A stretch of DNA of 51,981 bases from Clostridia bacterium (GTDB lineage Bacteria > Bacillota > Clostridia > Oscillospirales > CAG-272). A program made the translations under genes and the position numbers. The notes beneath the pieces are model-generated. The model had not been told where the DNA came from. It did not search any database and saw only the letters and a program-made list of their open reading frames with translations. Position 1 is the stretch's first letter; each line of letters starts with the position of its first letter. This document shows positions 1-7,506 of the stretch, piece by piece. Location: NCBI GenBank assembly GCA_017531925.1, contig JAFXKD010000003.1:1-51981 (forward strand). The letters are read 5' to 3'.

Positions 1-4
1 CAAT

Positions 5-363
5 CCGTAACCGCGCCGAACGGTCGCGCGATATGTTGCCGAAAGGTGTTATCGCGAGGAAAGTCCGGGCTTCACAGGGCAGAGTAGCTGATAACGTCAG
101 CCGCAGGCGACTGCCGGGAAAGTGCAACAGAAATAAACCGCCCCTGAGTAATCGGAGGTAAGGATGGAAAGGCGAGGTAAGAGCTCACCCGTTTCTATGG
201 TAACATAGATCCGCTGTAAACCCTACTCGAAGCAACACCGAGCGCAGATGTTTGCCCGACACATATCTGCAGGGTGGCACGGGGTAACCCGAAGCTTATC
301 GGTGACGGTAAGCGAAGATTGATGACCGTTTAAGACAGAACCCGGCTTACAGACGCGATTACA
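5..363 (+). ncRNA. rnpB: RNase P RNA, bacterial class A, essentially complete
   Basis: This is the catalytic RNA that removes 5' leaders from pre-tRNAs. The conserved core is visible: GAGGAAAGTCCGGGC near 57-71, the GTGCAACAGAAA stretch near 122, AGGTAAGGATGGAAAGGCG near 157, GGTAAGAGC near 176, and the closing ACAGAACCCGGCTTA near 335. P2 can be paired as AACGGTC (19-25) with GACCGTT (324-330). P1 can be paired as about 7-17 with 352-362, with two mismatches. The P1 pairing suggests the 5' end lies only a few bases into the window, so the gene is nearly or fully complete. The promoter lies outside the window. Confidence 0.95.
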
Positions 364-368
364 AATTA

Positions 369-403
369 AAAAGTCCTCTCAGAGCGAGAGGACTTTTTAA
401 TTT
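369..403. terminator. Bidirectional terminator between rnpB and the FkbM gene
   Basis: AAAAAGTCCTCTC and GAGAGGACTTTTT form a long stem with a short loop. It is flanked by A-runs and T-runs, so it can stop transcription of rnpB on the plus strand and of the convergent methyltransferase gene. Confidence 0.85.
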
Positions 404-1487
404 ATTTTTTAATTGCATACAAATTAAGATCCCACGCGGGAATATAGGGAAAACGGCGGAGATACAGGGAATAGTTGGGATTAATTTCTTTTACAAGCTC
501 TGGCAGGACGAACATATCCTCGCTTCTGTGATATAGGGATACAAGGAGCTTTGGGGCATACTTATTTATCGTTTTTGCAGAGCCTAGCAGAGCCTCGCGC
601 TCAGAGCCCTCAACGTCGTATTTTATATAATCCACGCTCTCTCCCTCAAGCACGGAGTCCACGGTTAGCACGGGAACTTCATTAATTTTTGAAACGATAT
701 TTCCGCGCGAGACAATACCAGCGTTTCTGTTTCCGCTCGCATCGAAGAGCAGGGTGGTGTTCTCGCACCACGCTCCTGCGTTGACACAATTTATCTCAAC
801 ATTTGTAACATTTTGGACATATTCCGAGAGTTTTCTGAAATTTCTCGCGTCGGGCTCAAGAGCTATGGCTTTTTTTAGTGCGGGATTGTAAAAAAGCATT
901 TCTCTGACGGTATCACCGTTGTATGCGCCAAGATCGAGATAGCTATGGATATTTTTGCATTCAAGCAGATTTTCATAAACCTCTCGCTTGTCGCTCTCGC
1001 TTTCCCAAAGATATTTGATATCACCCGTGAGCTTATAGCAGATCACGTTTTTATAAATTCGCCTTGACTCTTCATCCGCGAGCATTTTATAAACGGCTTC
1101 AAATCTATCTCGGGTAGCTTCAAAAAACTCGATAGTAAATAGGGTATCTCCGAAAACGGGAACGTCGGGAGCATAAAGCTCACATTCATCTCCCACCCTC
1201 TTAAAAAGCGCCATAACCTCGGGCAGAGAGGAAGCAAAGGAGAGAAGCACGATGGGATCTTGCCCCTCGTATTTTTCTTTCATAGCTGAATAAGAAATAA
1301 CTGTCTTTCCGTGGAAGCTGTGGCCGCGTACAAACCCATCGCTCGCAAAGAAATCCGAGATGGTCACGCCGTATTTTTCGCAAACTGCGATTATCTTATC
1401 CGCGCCGTTGCCCATGCCGTACATAACTATCGGACGGTCACTCGCCACGAGATAATGCCACAGGTCGGTTTTAATGCTTATATCCAT
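402..1487 (-). CDS. FkbM-family SAM-dependent methyltransferase with N-terminal extra domain
   Basis: The product is 361 aa. The C-terminal half carries the class I methyltransferase signature: SYLDLGAYNGDTV is motif I, and VDYIKYDVEGSE is the typical FkbM acidic motif. The first 120 or so residues contain a Rossmann-like stretch (VMYGMGNGADKI) often found ahead of FkbM domains in Clostridia. I chose the ATG at 1487 because GAGGTC precedes it at good spacing; the longer reading frame to 1583 would cross the promoter. FkbM enzymes usually O-methylate sugars or small metabolites, but the substrate cannot be read here. It is monocistronic, convergent with rnpB and divergent from the phosphorylase gene. 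Confidence 0.85.
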   Translation of the reverse strand: MDISIKTDLWHYLVASDRPIVMYGMGNGADKIIAVCEKYGVTISDFFASDGFVRGHSFHGKTVISYSAMKEKYEGQDPIVLLSFASSLPEVMALFKRVGDECELYAPDVPVFGDTLFTIEFFEATRDRFEAVYKMLADEESRRIYKNVICYKLTGDIKYLWESESDKREVYENLLECKNIHSYLDLGAYNGDTVREMLFYNPALKKAIALEPDARNFRKLSEYVQNVTNVEINCVNAGAWCENTTLLFDASGNRNAGIVSRGNIVSKINEVPVLTVDSVLEGESVDYIKYDVEGSEREALLGSAKTINKYAPKLLVSLYHRSEDMFVLPELVKEINPNYSLYLRRFPYIPAWDLNLYAIKK

Positions 1488-1515
1488 ATTTGACCTCGTA
1501 TCGTTTATTGAGAAG

Positions 1516-1544
1516 ATTATATCACAAAAAAAGAAAAATATCAA
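1516..1544 (-). promoter_or_regulatory. Promoter of the FkbM gene
   Basis: On the minus strand, TTGATA (1539-1544) and TATAAT (1516-1521) are separated by 17 bp, with TGTGA just ahead of the -10. Confidence 0.7.
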
Positions 1545-1551
1545 TATTTTA

Positions 1552-1580
1552 TTGACTAATGATATAAAAAGTGATAAAAT
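1552..1580 (+). promoter_or_regulatory. Promoter of the nucleoside phosphorylase-HIT operon
   Basis: TTGACT (1552-1557) and TAAAAT (1575-1580) are 17 bp apart, with a TGA extension ahead of the -10. It lies back to back with the FkbM promoter. Confidence 0.65.
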
Positions 1581-1608
1581 CAATATATAAAATAAAAGGA
1601 GGAAGCTT

Positions 1609-2376
1609 ATGCTAAAGAGAGAAAAGTATCCCGTAATAGAGTTTGACGATTGCTGGGAAGCGGTAATAAATCCGAGTCTTTTACAAAGTGAATATGGCGT
1701 GCTTCCTTACAATAAGCTTGTGATCTCTTTTTTTGGAGAGGCGATAAGGATCCTTCTGGATGAAGGAAAAATAAGGGAGTATATTACCGTAAGCGGAGAA
1801 AATCCCGTTGTAATATATAAGTTTACCGATGCGGACGTGCTTATTACTCACGGAATGGTGGGTTGTCCTGCCTGCGCGGGAAATCTGGATTGTCTTACGG
1901 GTATTGGAATAGATACTGTTATGTTTTGCGGCGGAGGCGGTTCTCTTGACGGCAAGATGGAGGTTGGACAGCTCTTCGTTGTTGACGGAGCGATCAGGGA
2001 TGAGGGCTTTTCATATCACTATATCGAGCCTTCAAGGATCATCTACTCAAATGCGGATGTCACAAGCAAAGTATGTAAGCATTTAGATGAGAATCGTATT
2101 TCTTATATACGCGGGATAACCTGGACGACGGATGCTATGTGTCGTGAAACTCGCGACAGAATAGCAGCGAGAAGAGAAGATGGCGCAAAAATAGTTGAGA
2201 TGGAGCAAGCAGGATGCTTGGCTGTAGCTCAGTTCAGAGGTATAAAATACGGAGCCATCATTTATGCGGGTGACGACGTTTCCGGCGCAGAATGGGATCA
2301 AAGAGCTTGGATGAGCAGAAAAGGACTGCGGTATTCGCTCACGGAGCTTTGCAAAGAATTGGTACAGATAATTTAA
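1609..2376 (+). CDS. Nucleoside phosphorylase family protein (PNP/UDP fold)
   Basis: The product is 255 aa. The middle has the glycine-rich phosphate/nucleoside region (TVMFCGGGGSLD), and the C-terminal half has VEMEQAGCLAVAQFRG, which matches the E-M-E ribose-binding motif of the PNP/uridine phosphorylase superfamily. The family cleaves nucleosides with phosphate to give base plus ribose-1-phosphate. The base specificity cannot be assigned. The N-terminus is less typical than in DeoD or Udp, so this is a divergent member. The ATG follows AGGAGGAAGCTT. A HIT hydrolase follows after 22 bp, which fits a small nucleotide-salvage operon. Confidence 0.8.
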   Translation: MLKREKYPVIEFDDCWEAVINPSLLQSEYGVLPYNKLVISFFGEAIRILLDEGKIREYITVSGENPVVIYKFTDADVLITHGMVGCPACAGNLDCLTGIGIDTVMFCGGGGSLDGKMEVGQLFVVDGAIRDEGFSYHYIEPSRIIYSNADVTSKVCKHLDENRISYIRGITWTTDAMCRETRDRIAARREDGAKIVEMEQAGCLAVAQFRGIKYGAIIYAGDDVSGAEWDQRAWMSRKGLRYSLTELCKELVQII

Positions 2377-2398
2377 TAAATATAAAAGGAGAAAAACT

Positions 2399-2737
2399 AT
2401 GAATTGCTTATTTTGTAAAATAATAGCCGGAGAAATTCCGTCGAAGAAGGCGTTTGAAAACGAAAATATTTACGCGTTTTACGATATCGCCCCACAGGCA
2501 CCCGTACATATTTTGGTGATACCCAAGGCGCATATCGAGAGCGTTGACGGAATTACGGCGGAGAACAGCGCCATCGTTGCTGAGATATTTGAGAATATTC
2601 CCAAAATCGCGAAGGCAGCGGGAATTGAAAATGGCTATCGTGTTATATCAAACTGCGGAGATGATGCTTGCCAGAGCGTTCATCACCTTCATTTCCATAT
2701 TCTCGGCGGCGCGAAAATGTCCGAAAGAATGGCTTGA
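2399..2737 (+). CDS. HIT family (histidine triad) nucleotide-binding protein
   Basis: The product is 112 aa, the normal size for a Hint-type protein. The N-terminus reads CLFCKIIAGEIPSKK, and the catalytic triad is in HHLHFHILGG near the C-terminus. Hint proteins hydrolyse purine nucleoside phosphoramidates and related AMP conjugates in the cytosol. A strong AGGAG lies 8 bp ahead of the ATG. It sits directly downstream of the nucleoside phosphorylase gene and is followed by a terminator. Confidence 0.95.
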   Translation: MNCLFCKIIAGEIPSKKAFENENIYAFYDIAPQAPVHILVIPKAHIESVDGITAENSAIVAEIFENIPKIAKAAGIENGYRVISNCGDDACQSVHHLHFHILGGAKMSERMA

Positions 2738-2745
2738 TCAAATTA

Positions 2746-2776
2746 AAAAAGCTACTCATTGCGAGTAGCTTTTTAT
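2746..2776. terminator. Terminator between convergent HIT and small membrane protein genes
   Basis: AAAAAGCTACTC and GAGTAGCTTTTT form a 12-bp stem around the loop ATTGC. The A/T flanks let it work in both directions. Confidence 0.85.
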
Positions 2777-2780
2777 GTTT

Positions 2781-3122
2781 TTAAAGAGATTGCTTTTCGG
2801 CTTCGGTTACATATTCGAGCAGTATCACGAGAGTGAGGCAGATGCAACCCATAACGAGAGATATCGATCCTGAGCTGATGCCACAGAGCATCGATAAAAA
2901 TCCTATGAGAGCGAGAAGTCCGAATACGATTTTGGCAACCAAAATAAATTCCGCAGAGCAGAAAAAAGCGAGAACAAGATCGAGCGCGGATGTGCCTTCT
3001 GCAGTCAAAAAATCGCTTTTTGTTTTTTTGGGGAACACAGCAACGCGAGTTCCTGTTTTGGAAGTGTAGTTATCAAAGTTTATACTTTTTCTATGTGAAT
3101 TGTAGTAATATGTTGCGTTCAT
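2781..3122 (-). CDS. Small multi-pass membrane protein, function unknown
   Basis: The product is 113 aa. Residues 1-45 are polar and basic with several Tyr and Lys; residues about 46-62, 63-81 and 86-105 are hydrophobic, giving two or three membrane segments, and a short acidic tail follows. I recognise no family. It is transcribed divergently from the HTH/S24 regulator, and its promoter shares a TTGTGGTAT element with the regulator's promoter, so it is the most likely target of that regulator. A damage- or stress-induced membrane effector is possible, but that is inference from position only. Confidence 0.65.
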   Translation of the reverse strand: MNATYYYNSHRKSINFDNYTSKTGTRVAVFPKKTKSDFLTAEGTSALDLVLAFFCSAEFILVAKIVFGLLALIGFLSMLCGISSGSISLVMGCICLTLVILLEYVTEAEKQSL

Positions 3123-3161
3123 AAGAATCTCTTTTTCTTAAAATGGAATTGATGTGATGTT

Positions 3162-3190
3162 ATAATACCACAAAAGAAATGATTTGTCAA
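3162..3190 (-). promoter_or_regulatory. Promoter of the small membrane protein, with operator-like half site
   Basis: On the minus strand, TTGACA (3185-3190) and TATTAT (3162-3167) are 17 bp apart. The -10 is embedded in TTGTGGTATTATAA, nearly the same as the left half of the dyad at the regulator's own promoter. Confidence 0.65.
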
Positions 3191-3240
3191 TAGAAAATTT
3201 CTGATTTTGGAAAAAATATTTAAAAATTTTCAAAAAATAC

Positions 3241-3281
3241 TTTACAAGCGGAAAAATTTGTGGTATAATTATTCCACAATA
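3241..3281 (+). promoter_or_regulatory. Promoter and operator dyad of the HTH/S24 regulator
   Basis: TTTACA (3241-3246) and TATAAT (3264-3269) are 17 bp apart. The -10 sits inside the inverted repeat TTGTGG (3258-3263) ... CCACAA (3274-3279) with a 10-bp centre. A repressor bound here would cover the -10 and start site, which suggests autoregulation. Confidence 0.65.
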
Positions 3282-3311
3282 AGAAATTTTACTCTTTTTC
3301 GGAGGTATGTT

Positions 3312-4133
3312 ATGGATTATATCGACAGAATAAAATTGATAAAAAGCGAAAAGAGGATAACCAATGATGCACTCTCGGACATGACGGGAATTCCGCTTGG
3401 AACACTCTCTAAAATTTTGGCGGGCATCAGCGACAGTCCAAAGCTTTCAAATATCGTGGCGATTTGCGACGCGCTTGAAACTTCTCTTGAATACGTGGTT
3501 AACGGTATTCCTGAAAACACGAATAATTTTACGCTTGACCGCGGAGAGATGCGCCTTATCGAAAATTATCGTGCGCTCGATTCTCACGGCAAGGAGCTTG
3601 TAACTCTCGTGCTTGATAAGGAGAGAGAAAGAGTTCTTCGTGCGGCATACGTTGACGGCTCGGCAGAGCTTGAAAAAACAAATGATGCGAGAATACTTCC
3701 TACGGCTATATCTGCGGAGTCTGGTCTTTCCGCACGCGAGATACGAAGAAATCGCGGACTTGGAAAGCGTGCTCTTCCTCTCTTTGATATGCCCGTTTCC
3801 GCAGGCGTCGGTGTTTTCCTTGACTCTGCTGCAAGTGATGAGATCATGATCCCCGATAACGACCGCACGAGCGAGGCGGATTTTGCGCTCCGAATCAGCG
3901 GAAACAGTATGGAGCCAAAATATCGTGACGGCGACGTGCTTCTCGTTTCCAATTCCGACTACGTTGAGGTCGGTGAGCTTGGTATCTTCATTCTTGACGG
4001 AAGCGGATATTTCAAGATATACGGCGGTGACCGACTTATCTCGATGAATAAGATATACGGCGATATTTTGCTTAAGGATTTCCAAAGTGTAAGCTGCGTG
4101 GGCAGAGTGGTAGGAAAGCTCAAGAGAAAATAG
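3312..4133 (+). CDS. LexA-like transcriptional regulator: XRE helix-turn-helix plus S24 autopeptidase
   Basis: The product is 273 aa. Residues about 5-65 form an XRE-type helix-turn-helix (LSDMTGIPLGTLSKILAG). The C-terminal third is an S24 peptidase with ISGNSMEP (Ser199) and YFKIYGG (Lys235) as the Ser-Lys dyad, and a likely self-cleavage site at Ala164-Gly165 in VSAGVG. The intervals (35 and 36 residues) are close to those in E. coli LexA (84-85, 119, 156). The start at 3312 follows GGAGGTATGTT; a longer frame would cross the promoter. No prophage genes surround it. It is probably a stress- or DNA-damage-responsive repressor of itself and of the divergent membrane gene; the inducing signal is unknown. 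Confidence 0.85.
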   Translation: MDYIDRIKLIKSEKRITNDALSDMTGIPLGTLSKILAGISDSPKLSNIVAICDALETSLEYVVNGIPENTNNFTLDRGEMRLIENYRALDSHGKELVTLVLDKERERVLRAAYVDGSAELEKTNDARILPTAISAESGLSAREIRRNRGLGKRALPLFDMPVSAGVGVFLDSAASDEIMIPDNDRTSEADFALRISGNSMEPKYRDGDVLLVSNSDYVEVGELGIFILDGSGYFKIYGGDRLISMNKIYGDILLKDFQSVSCVGRVVGKLKRK

Positions 4134-4153
4134 AAAAGTGACAAAATAATACC

Positions 4154-4190
4154 AAAAAGCACAATTCTCTTGCAATTGTGCTTTTTTTGT
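4154..4190 (+). terminator. Terminator after the S24 regulator
   Basis: AAAAAGCACAATT and AATTGTGCTTTTT form a 13-bp stem, loop CTCTTGC, followed by a T-run. Confidence 0.9.
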
Positions 4191-4226
4191 GATAAAATTA
4201 AGCGATATTTAACTTAGGAGAAGAAA

Positions 4227-5174
4227 ATGAAGATAGTTTTTCTTGACGCGCTTACCCTCGGTGAGGATATAGACCTCTCAGGCTTTTCGGAGCTTGGCGA
4301 GGTTGAGATATACGGGACGAGCGATGAAGCGCAGATACGCGAGAGAACTCGCGATGCAGACGTTATTATTACAAACAAGCTTAAACTGAATGCGCAAAAT
4401 CTTGACGGAGCGAAAGCTTTGAAGCTGATATGCGTAACAGCGACGGGATACGACAATATCGACGTTGAATACGCAAGAAAACGAGGCGTTGGCGTGTGCA
4501 ACGTGGTGGGCTATTCTACCTCAAACGTAGCGCAGATAACCGCCTCCATGGTCCTTGATCTTATAAACAGAATGGACGATTACCGAGATAGTGTAAAAAG
4601 CGGCGAATACAGCGCAAGAGGAGTTGCGAACGTGCTTTCTCCAACCTATCACGAAATAGAGGGAAAGACTTGGGGTATTGTCGGCTTTGGAAACATTGGA
4701 CGCCGTGTTGCAAGGATAGCCGATGCGCTCGGTTGCCGCATACTTGTGAACAAGAGGGAAGCGATACCCGATTATGAATGTGTTGATATTGACACCATAT
4801 GCAGGGAGTGCGATATAATCACCCTTCATACTCCGCTCAATGACGGAACGAGGGGGCTTATTGGCAAAGAAAGGCTTGAGATGATGAAGGACGAAGCTAT
4901 ACTTGTCAACGTTGCTCGCGGAGCGGTGCTTGACGAGGGCGCGGTCGCACGAGCCGTTAAGGAGGGTAAGCTCGGTGGTTTTGGCTGTGACGTTTATTCC
5001 TCGGAGCCGTTTGGTGCTGAGCATCCGTATTTTGCGATAAAGGATATGAATAACGTTATTCTCACACCCCATATGGCGTGGGGCTCTCTTGAAGCAAGGC
5101 TCAGACTTTGCTCCGAGGTAAAGCAGAACATAATCTGCTATTTTGATGGCAAGTTAAGAAATAGAATTGACTGA
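4227..5174 (+). CDS. D-2-hydroxyacid dehydrogenase (NAD-dependent)
   Basis: The product is 315 aa, the normal length. The nucleotide-binding motif is GFGNIGRRVARIADALG (about 150-166). The catalytic Arg is in NVARGAVLDEGA, the Glu in VYSSEP, and the His in TPHMAWGS. The family reduces 2-keto acids to D-2-hydroxy acids, as in hydroxypyruvate or glycerate reductases. The exact substrate is not decidable. An AGGAGAAG ribosome site precedes the ATG, and mscL follows after 15 bp, so the two may be cotranscribed. Confidence 0.9.
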   Translation: MKIVFLDALTLGEDIDLSGFSELGEVEIYGTSDEAQIRERTRDADVIITNKLKLNAQNLDGAKALKLICVTATGYDNIDVEYARKRGVGVCNVVGYSTSNVAQITASMVLDLINRMDDYRDSVKSGEYSARGVANVLSPTYHEIEGKTWGIVGFGNIGRRVARIADALGCRILVNKREAIPDYECVDIDTICRECDIITLHTPLNDGTRGLIGKERLEMMKDEAILVNVARGAVLDEGAVARAVKEGKLGGFGCDVYSSEPFGAEHPYFAIKDMNNVILTPHMAWGSLEARLRLCSEVKQNIICYFDGKLRNRID

Positions 5175-5189
5175 TAAAGGAGAATCATT

Positions 5190-5810
5190 ATGAAAAAAAG
5201 TACATTTTTTGAGGACTTTAAGAAATTTATAACGCGCGGAAACGTTATAGATATGGCAGTCGGTGTTATCGTCGGCGGCGCTTTCACTTCTATCGTCAAT
5301 TCGATGAGTAACAATATATTAAAGCCCGTTATCAACTGGATACTCACTCTTGTTCTCGGGAAGGGCAGTCTTTCTGAGGTTTATACTTTCCTTCAGAAGG
5401 TCGAAAAGGTTGACGAAACGGGAGCAACCGTTATTGACCTTGCGGAATCCATATATATCGACTGGGGCGCGCTGATAAATGCGATAATCAATTTCCTTGT
5501 TATTGCGTTCGTTCTTTTCAGTATCGTGCGTGCGATAAATAAGCTGCGTGAGTTCAACGGTGATATTATTACCGTGATCGATAAAAACTCCTTTTCAAGA
5601 GCAGAGAGGAAGGAGCTTAAGGCTCACGGCGTAGATCCTAAGGATATCAAGGCAGCAAAGGCTTACTTTGTTGAAAAGGAGCGTCTTGCCAAGGAAGCCG
5701 AGGCTGCAGCGCAGGCCGAAGCAGAGGCAAAAGCGGCTGCCGAGAGAGCGGCAAATCCCACAAGTGAGGATCTTCTCAAAGAGATCAGAGATCTTTTGAA
5801 GAATAAATGA
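5190..5810 (+). CDS. mscL: Large-conductance mechanosensitive channel MscL, long C-terminal tail
   Basis: The product is 206 aa, against roughly 130-150 for typical MscL. The N-terminal pore helix signature is clear (FKKFITRGNVIDMAVGVIVG), and the second membrane helix lies near residues 85-110. The channel opens under membrane tension to release solutes during osmotic downshock. After the usual domain comes an alanine/glutamate-rich stretch (about 155-190) ending in a short DLLKEIRDLL amphipathic helix. The C-terminal helix of MscL normally forms a cytoplasmic bundle, and the insert probably lengthens it. Confidence 0.95.
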   Translation: MKKSTFFEDFKKFITRGNVIDMAVGVIVGGAFTSIVNSMSNNILKPVINWILTLVLGKGSLSEVYTFLQKVEKVDETGATVIDLAESIYIDWGALINAIINFLVIAFVLFSIVRAINKLREFNGDIITVIDKNSFSRAERKELKAHGVDPKDIKAAKAYFVEKERLAKEAEAAAQAEAEAKAAAERAANPTSEDLLKEIRDLLKNK

Positions 5811-5820
5811 TCTGAAATTC

Positions 5821-5856
5821 AAAAACGCGGTTGTTTTTCTGCAACCGCGTTTTTTG
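5821..5856 (+). terminator. Terminator after mscL
   Basis: AAAAACGCGGTTG and CAACCGCGTTTTT form a 13-bp stem with a T-rich loop and tail. Confidence 0.9.
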
Positions 5857-5919
5857 TCTTGAAATCCCGATTGTTTTATGGTATAATGAGTTGATTATGG
5901 ATCATGAAAGGAGAGGCGG

Positions 5920-6864
5920 ATGAAAACTAAGGTTTTGGCGGTCGTTGGGCCAACCGCAAGCGGAAAGAGTGCGCTTGCTATTGAGCTTGCAAAGCGTCTT
6001 GGCGGCGAGATAATCTGCTGTGATTCGATGCAGATATATAAGCAGATGAATATAGGCACGGCAAAGCCCGATGAGAGCGAGCTTGCGCAAGTTAAGCATC
6101 ATCTTTTTGATTTTGCCGATCCCTTTGTAAGCTTTTCCTGCGCGGACTATATACCGCTTGCGCAGGCCACTGTTGAGGATATATCCCCACACGGGAAATT
6201 GCACATCTTTTGCGGAGGAACGGGGCTTTATCTTGACAGACTGTTTTCCGGTGCGGATTTTGCATCTACTGAGATAGATGAGTCATTCAGGCGCGAGATG
6301 GAGGCGTTCGCTCTTGAATACGGTAATGATGCTCTACACCAAAGGCTGAGGGAGATAGATCCCAAAAGCGCTGAGGAGATACATCCCAATAACGTTAAAA
6401 GAGTTATCCGCGCGCTTGAGATATACAAAACGAGCGGAAGGACGAAAAGCGAGCTGGATGCAGAGAGCAGGGAGTCTGAAAATCCTTACGACGTAATTCA
6501 GATAGGCATTTGCTTTGAGGACAGGGAAGCACTGTATAAAAGGATCAATTACCGCGTTGACAAAATGCTTGAAATGGGCTTACTGACGGAAACTAAGGCT
6601 CTTCTTGATGCGGGCGTTTTTGATGCGAACTCCACCGCGGCGCAGGCGATAGGGTATAAGGAGCTTTTGTCGTATTTTAAAGGAGAAAAGCCATTGGAGG
6701 ACGCCGTTGAGGATCTCAAGATCGCTACCCGAAGATATGCCAAGCGGCAGATGACTTGGTTCAAGTCCCACGGTGACGTGATATGGATTTTCGCTGACGG
6801 CAAGTCGGTTTCAGAGCTTGCGGACGAAGCGGAAGGAATAATAAAAGAGCGATTTATTGATTGA
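5920..6864 (+). CDS. miaA: tRNA dimethylallyltransferase
   Basis: The product is 314 aa, normal for MiaA. The P-loop is GPTASGKSALA at the N-terminus, followed by the family signature CCDSMQIYKQMNIGTAKP and later RRYAKRQMTWF. It transfers a dimethylallyl group to N6 of adenosine 37 in tRNAs that read UNN codons. An AAAGGAGAGG site precedes the ATG. It stands alone between the mscL terminator and the sepF promoter. Confidence 0.97.
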   Translation: MKTKVLAVVGPTASGKSALAIELAKRLGGEIICCDSMQIYKQMNIGTAKPDESELAQVKHHLFDFADPFVSFSCADYIPLAQATVEDISPHGKLHIFCGGTGLYLDRLFSGADFASTEIDESFRREMEAFALEYGNDALHQRLREIDPKSAEEIHPNNVKRVIRALEIYKTSGRTKSELDAESRESENPYDVIQIGICFEDREALYKRINYRVDKMLEMGLLTETKALLDAGVFDANSTAAQAIGYKELLSYFKGEKPLEDAVEDLKIATRRYAKRQMTWFKSHGDVIWIFADGKSVSELADEAEGIIKERFID

Positions 6865-6930
6865 TTTACGGCTTTTTGGCGAAAAATCGAAAATAATTGA
6901 AATATTTTTATAAAAGTTATAAAATAAGGC

Positions 6931-6959
6931 TTGACATTTGACTAAAAAAATAGGATAAT
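6931..6959 (+). promoter_or_regulatory. Promoter of sepF-ylmH
   Basis: TTGACA (6931-6936) and GATAAT (6954-6959) are separated by 17 bp. The leader to the sepF start is about 75 nt long. Confidence 0.75.
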
Positions 6960-7042
6960 ATATATGTATCATTATGTCTCCTTTGAGACTCGGATAATTC
7001 GTTTATAAATTTCTAAAAATAAAAAGAAGGTTGGAAAGAAGA

Positions 7043-7501
7043 ATGAAAAACATTACATCTTTGTTCGGCAAAAAAGAAGCTAACGATTACGATAAGTACT
7101 ATCGTGACGATGACGATCTCTACAACGATACCGAAGAGGGTGACGAGGACGTAACCACATACGGTGAAAAGAGAACGGACGGCGTTTCCTTTAACGCAAG
7201 CTCCGCTCCCGTTTCGCTTAAGGTAGTTAAGCCCAAGAGCTATGCTGACGGTCCTTCGATCGCAGATCACCTTGCTGCAGGCAGCACCGTTGTTCTTAAT
7301 ATCGAATCTCTTGACAGAGCGGGTGCTATCCGCCTTATCGACTTCCTTATGGGTGCTATCCATGTTCTTGGCGGCGATATGAAGAGCGTAACTAAGACAA
7401 CACTCGTATTTGCTCCCAGAAACGTTGGCGTTTCCGATTTTGAGAACGTTGAGGAGTCCGCAGACGTTGAGGAGAATGACGGCGAGGAGCTTGACGCTTA
7501 A
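7043..7501 (+). CDS. sepF: Cell division protein SepF
   Basis: The product is 152 aa. An N-terminal membrane-targeting helix (MKNITSLFGKK) and an acidic Tyr/Asp-rich linker lead into the SepF domain at about 70-140 (KPKSYADGPSIADHLAAG, then NIESLDRAGAIRLIDFLMG). SepF anchors FtsZ filaments to the membrane and shapes the division septum. I chose the ATG at 7043 after GGAAAGAAG; an in-frame TTG 12 bp upstream lacks a site of its own. It is followed directly by ylmH, as in many Bacillota. Confidence 0.95.
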   Translation: MKNITSLFGKKEANDYDKYYRDDDDLYNDTEEGDEDVTTYGEKRTDGVSFNASSAPVSLKVVKPKSYADGPSIADHLAAGSTVVLNIESLDRAGAIRLIDFLMGAIHVLGGDMKSVTKTTLVFAPRNVGVSDFENVEESADVEENDGEELDA

Positions 7502-7506
7502 TTGCA

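Noticed and set aside
3447..4175. 242-aa open frame on the minus strand opposite the S24 regulator
   Set aside because: The plus-strand regulator has motifs, a ribosome site and a promoter. The opposite frame has none and crosses the terminator.
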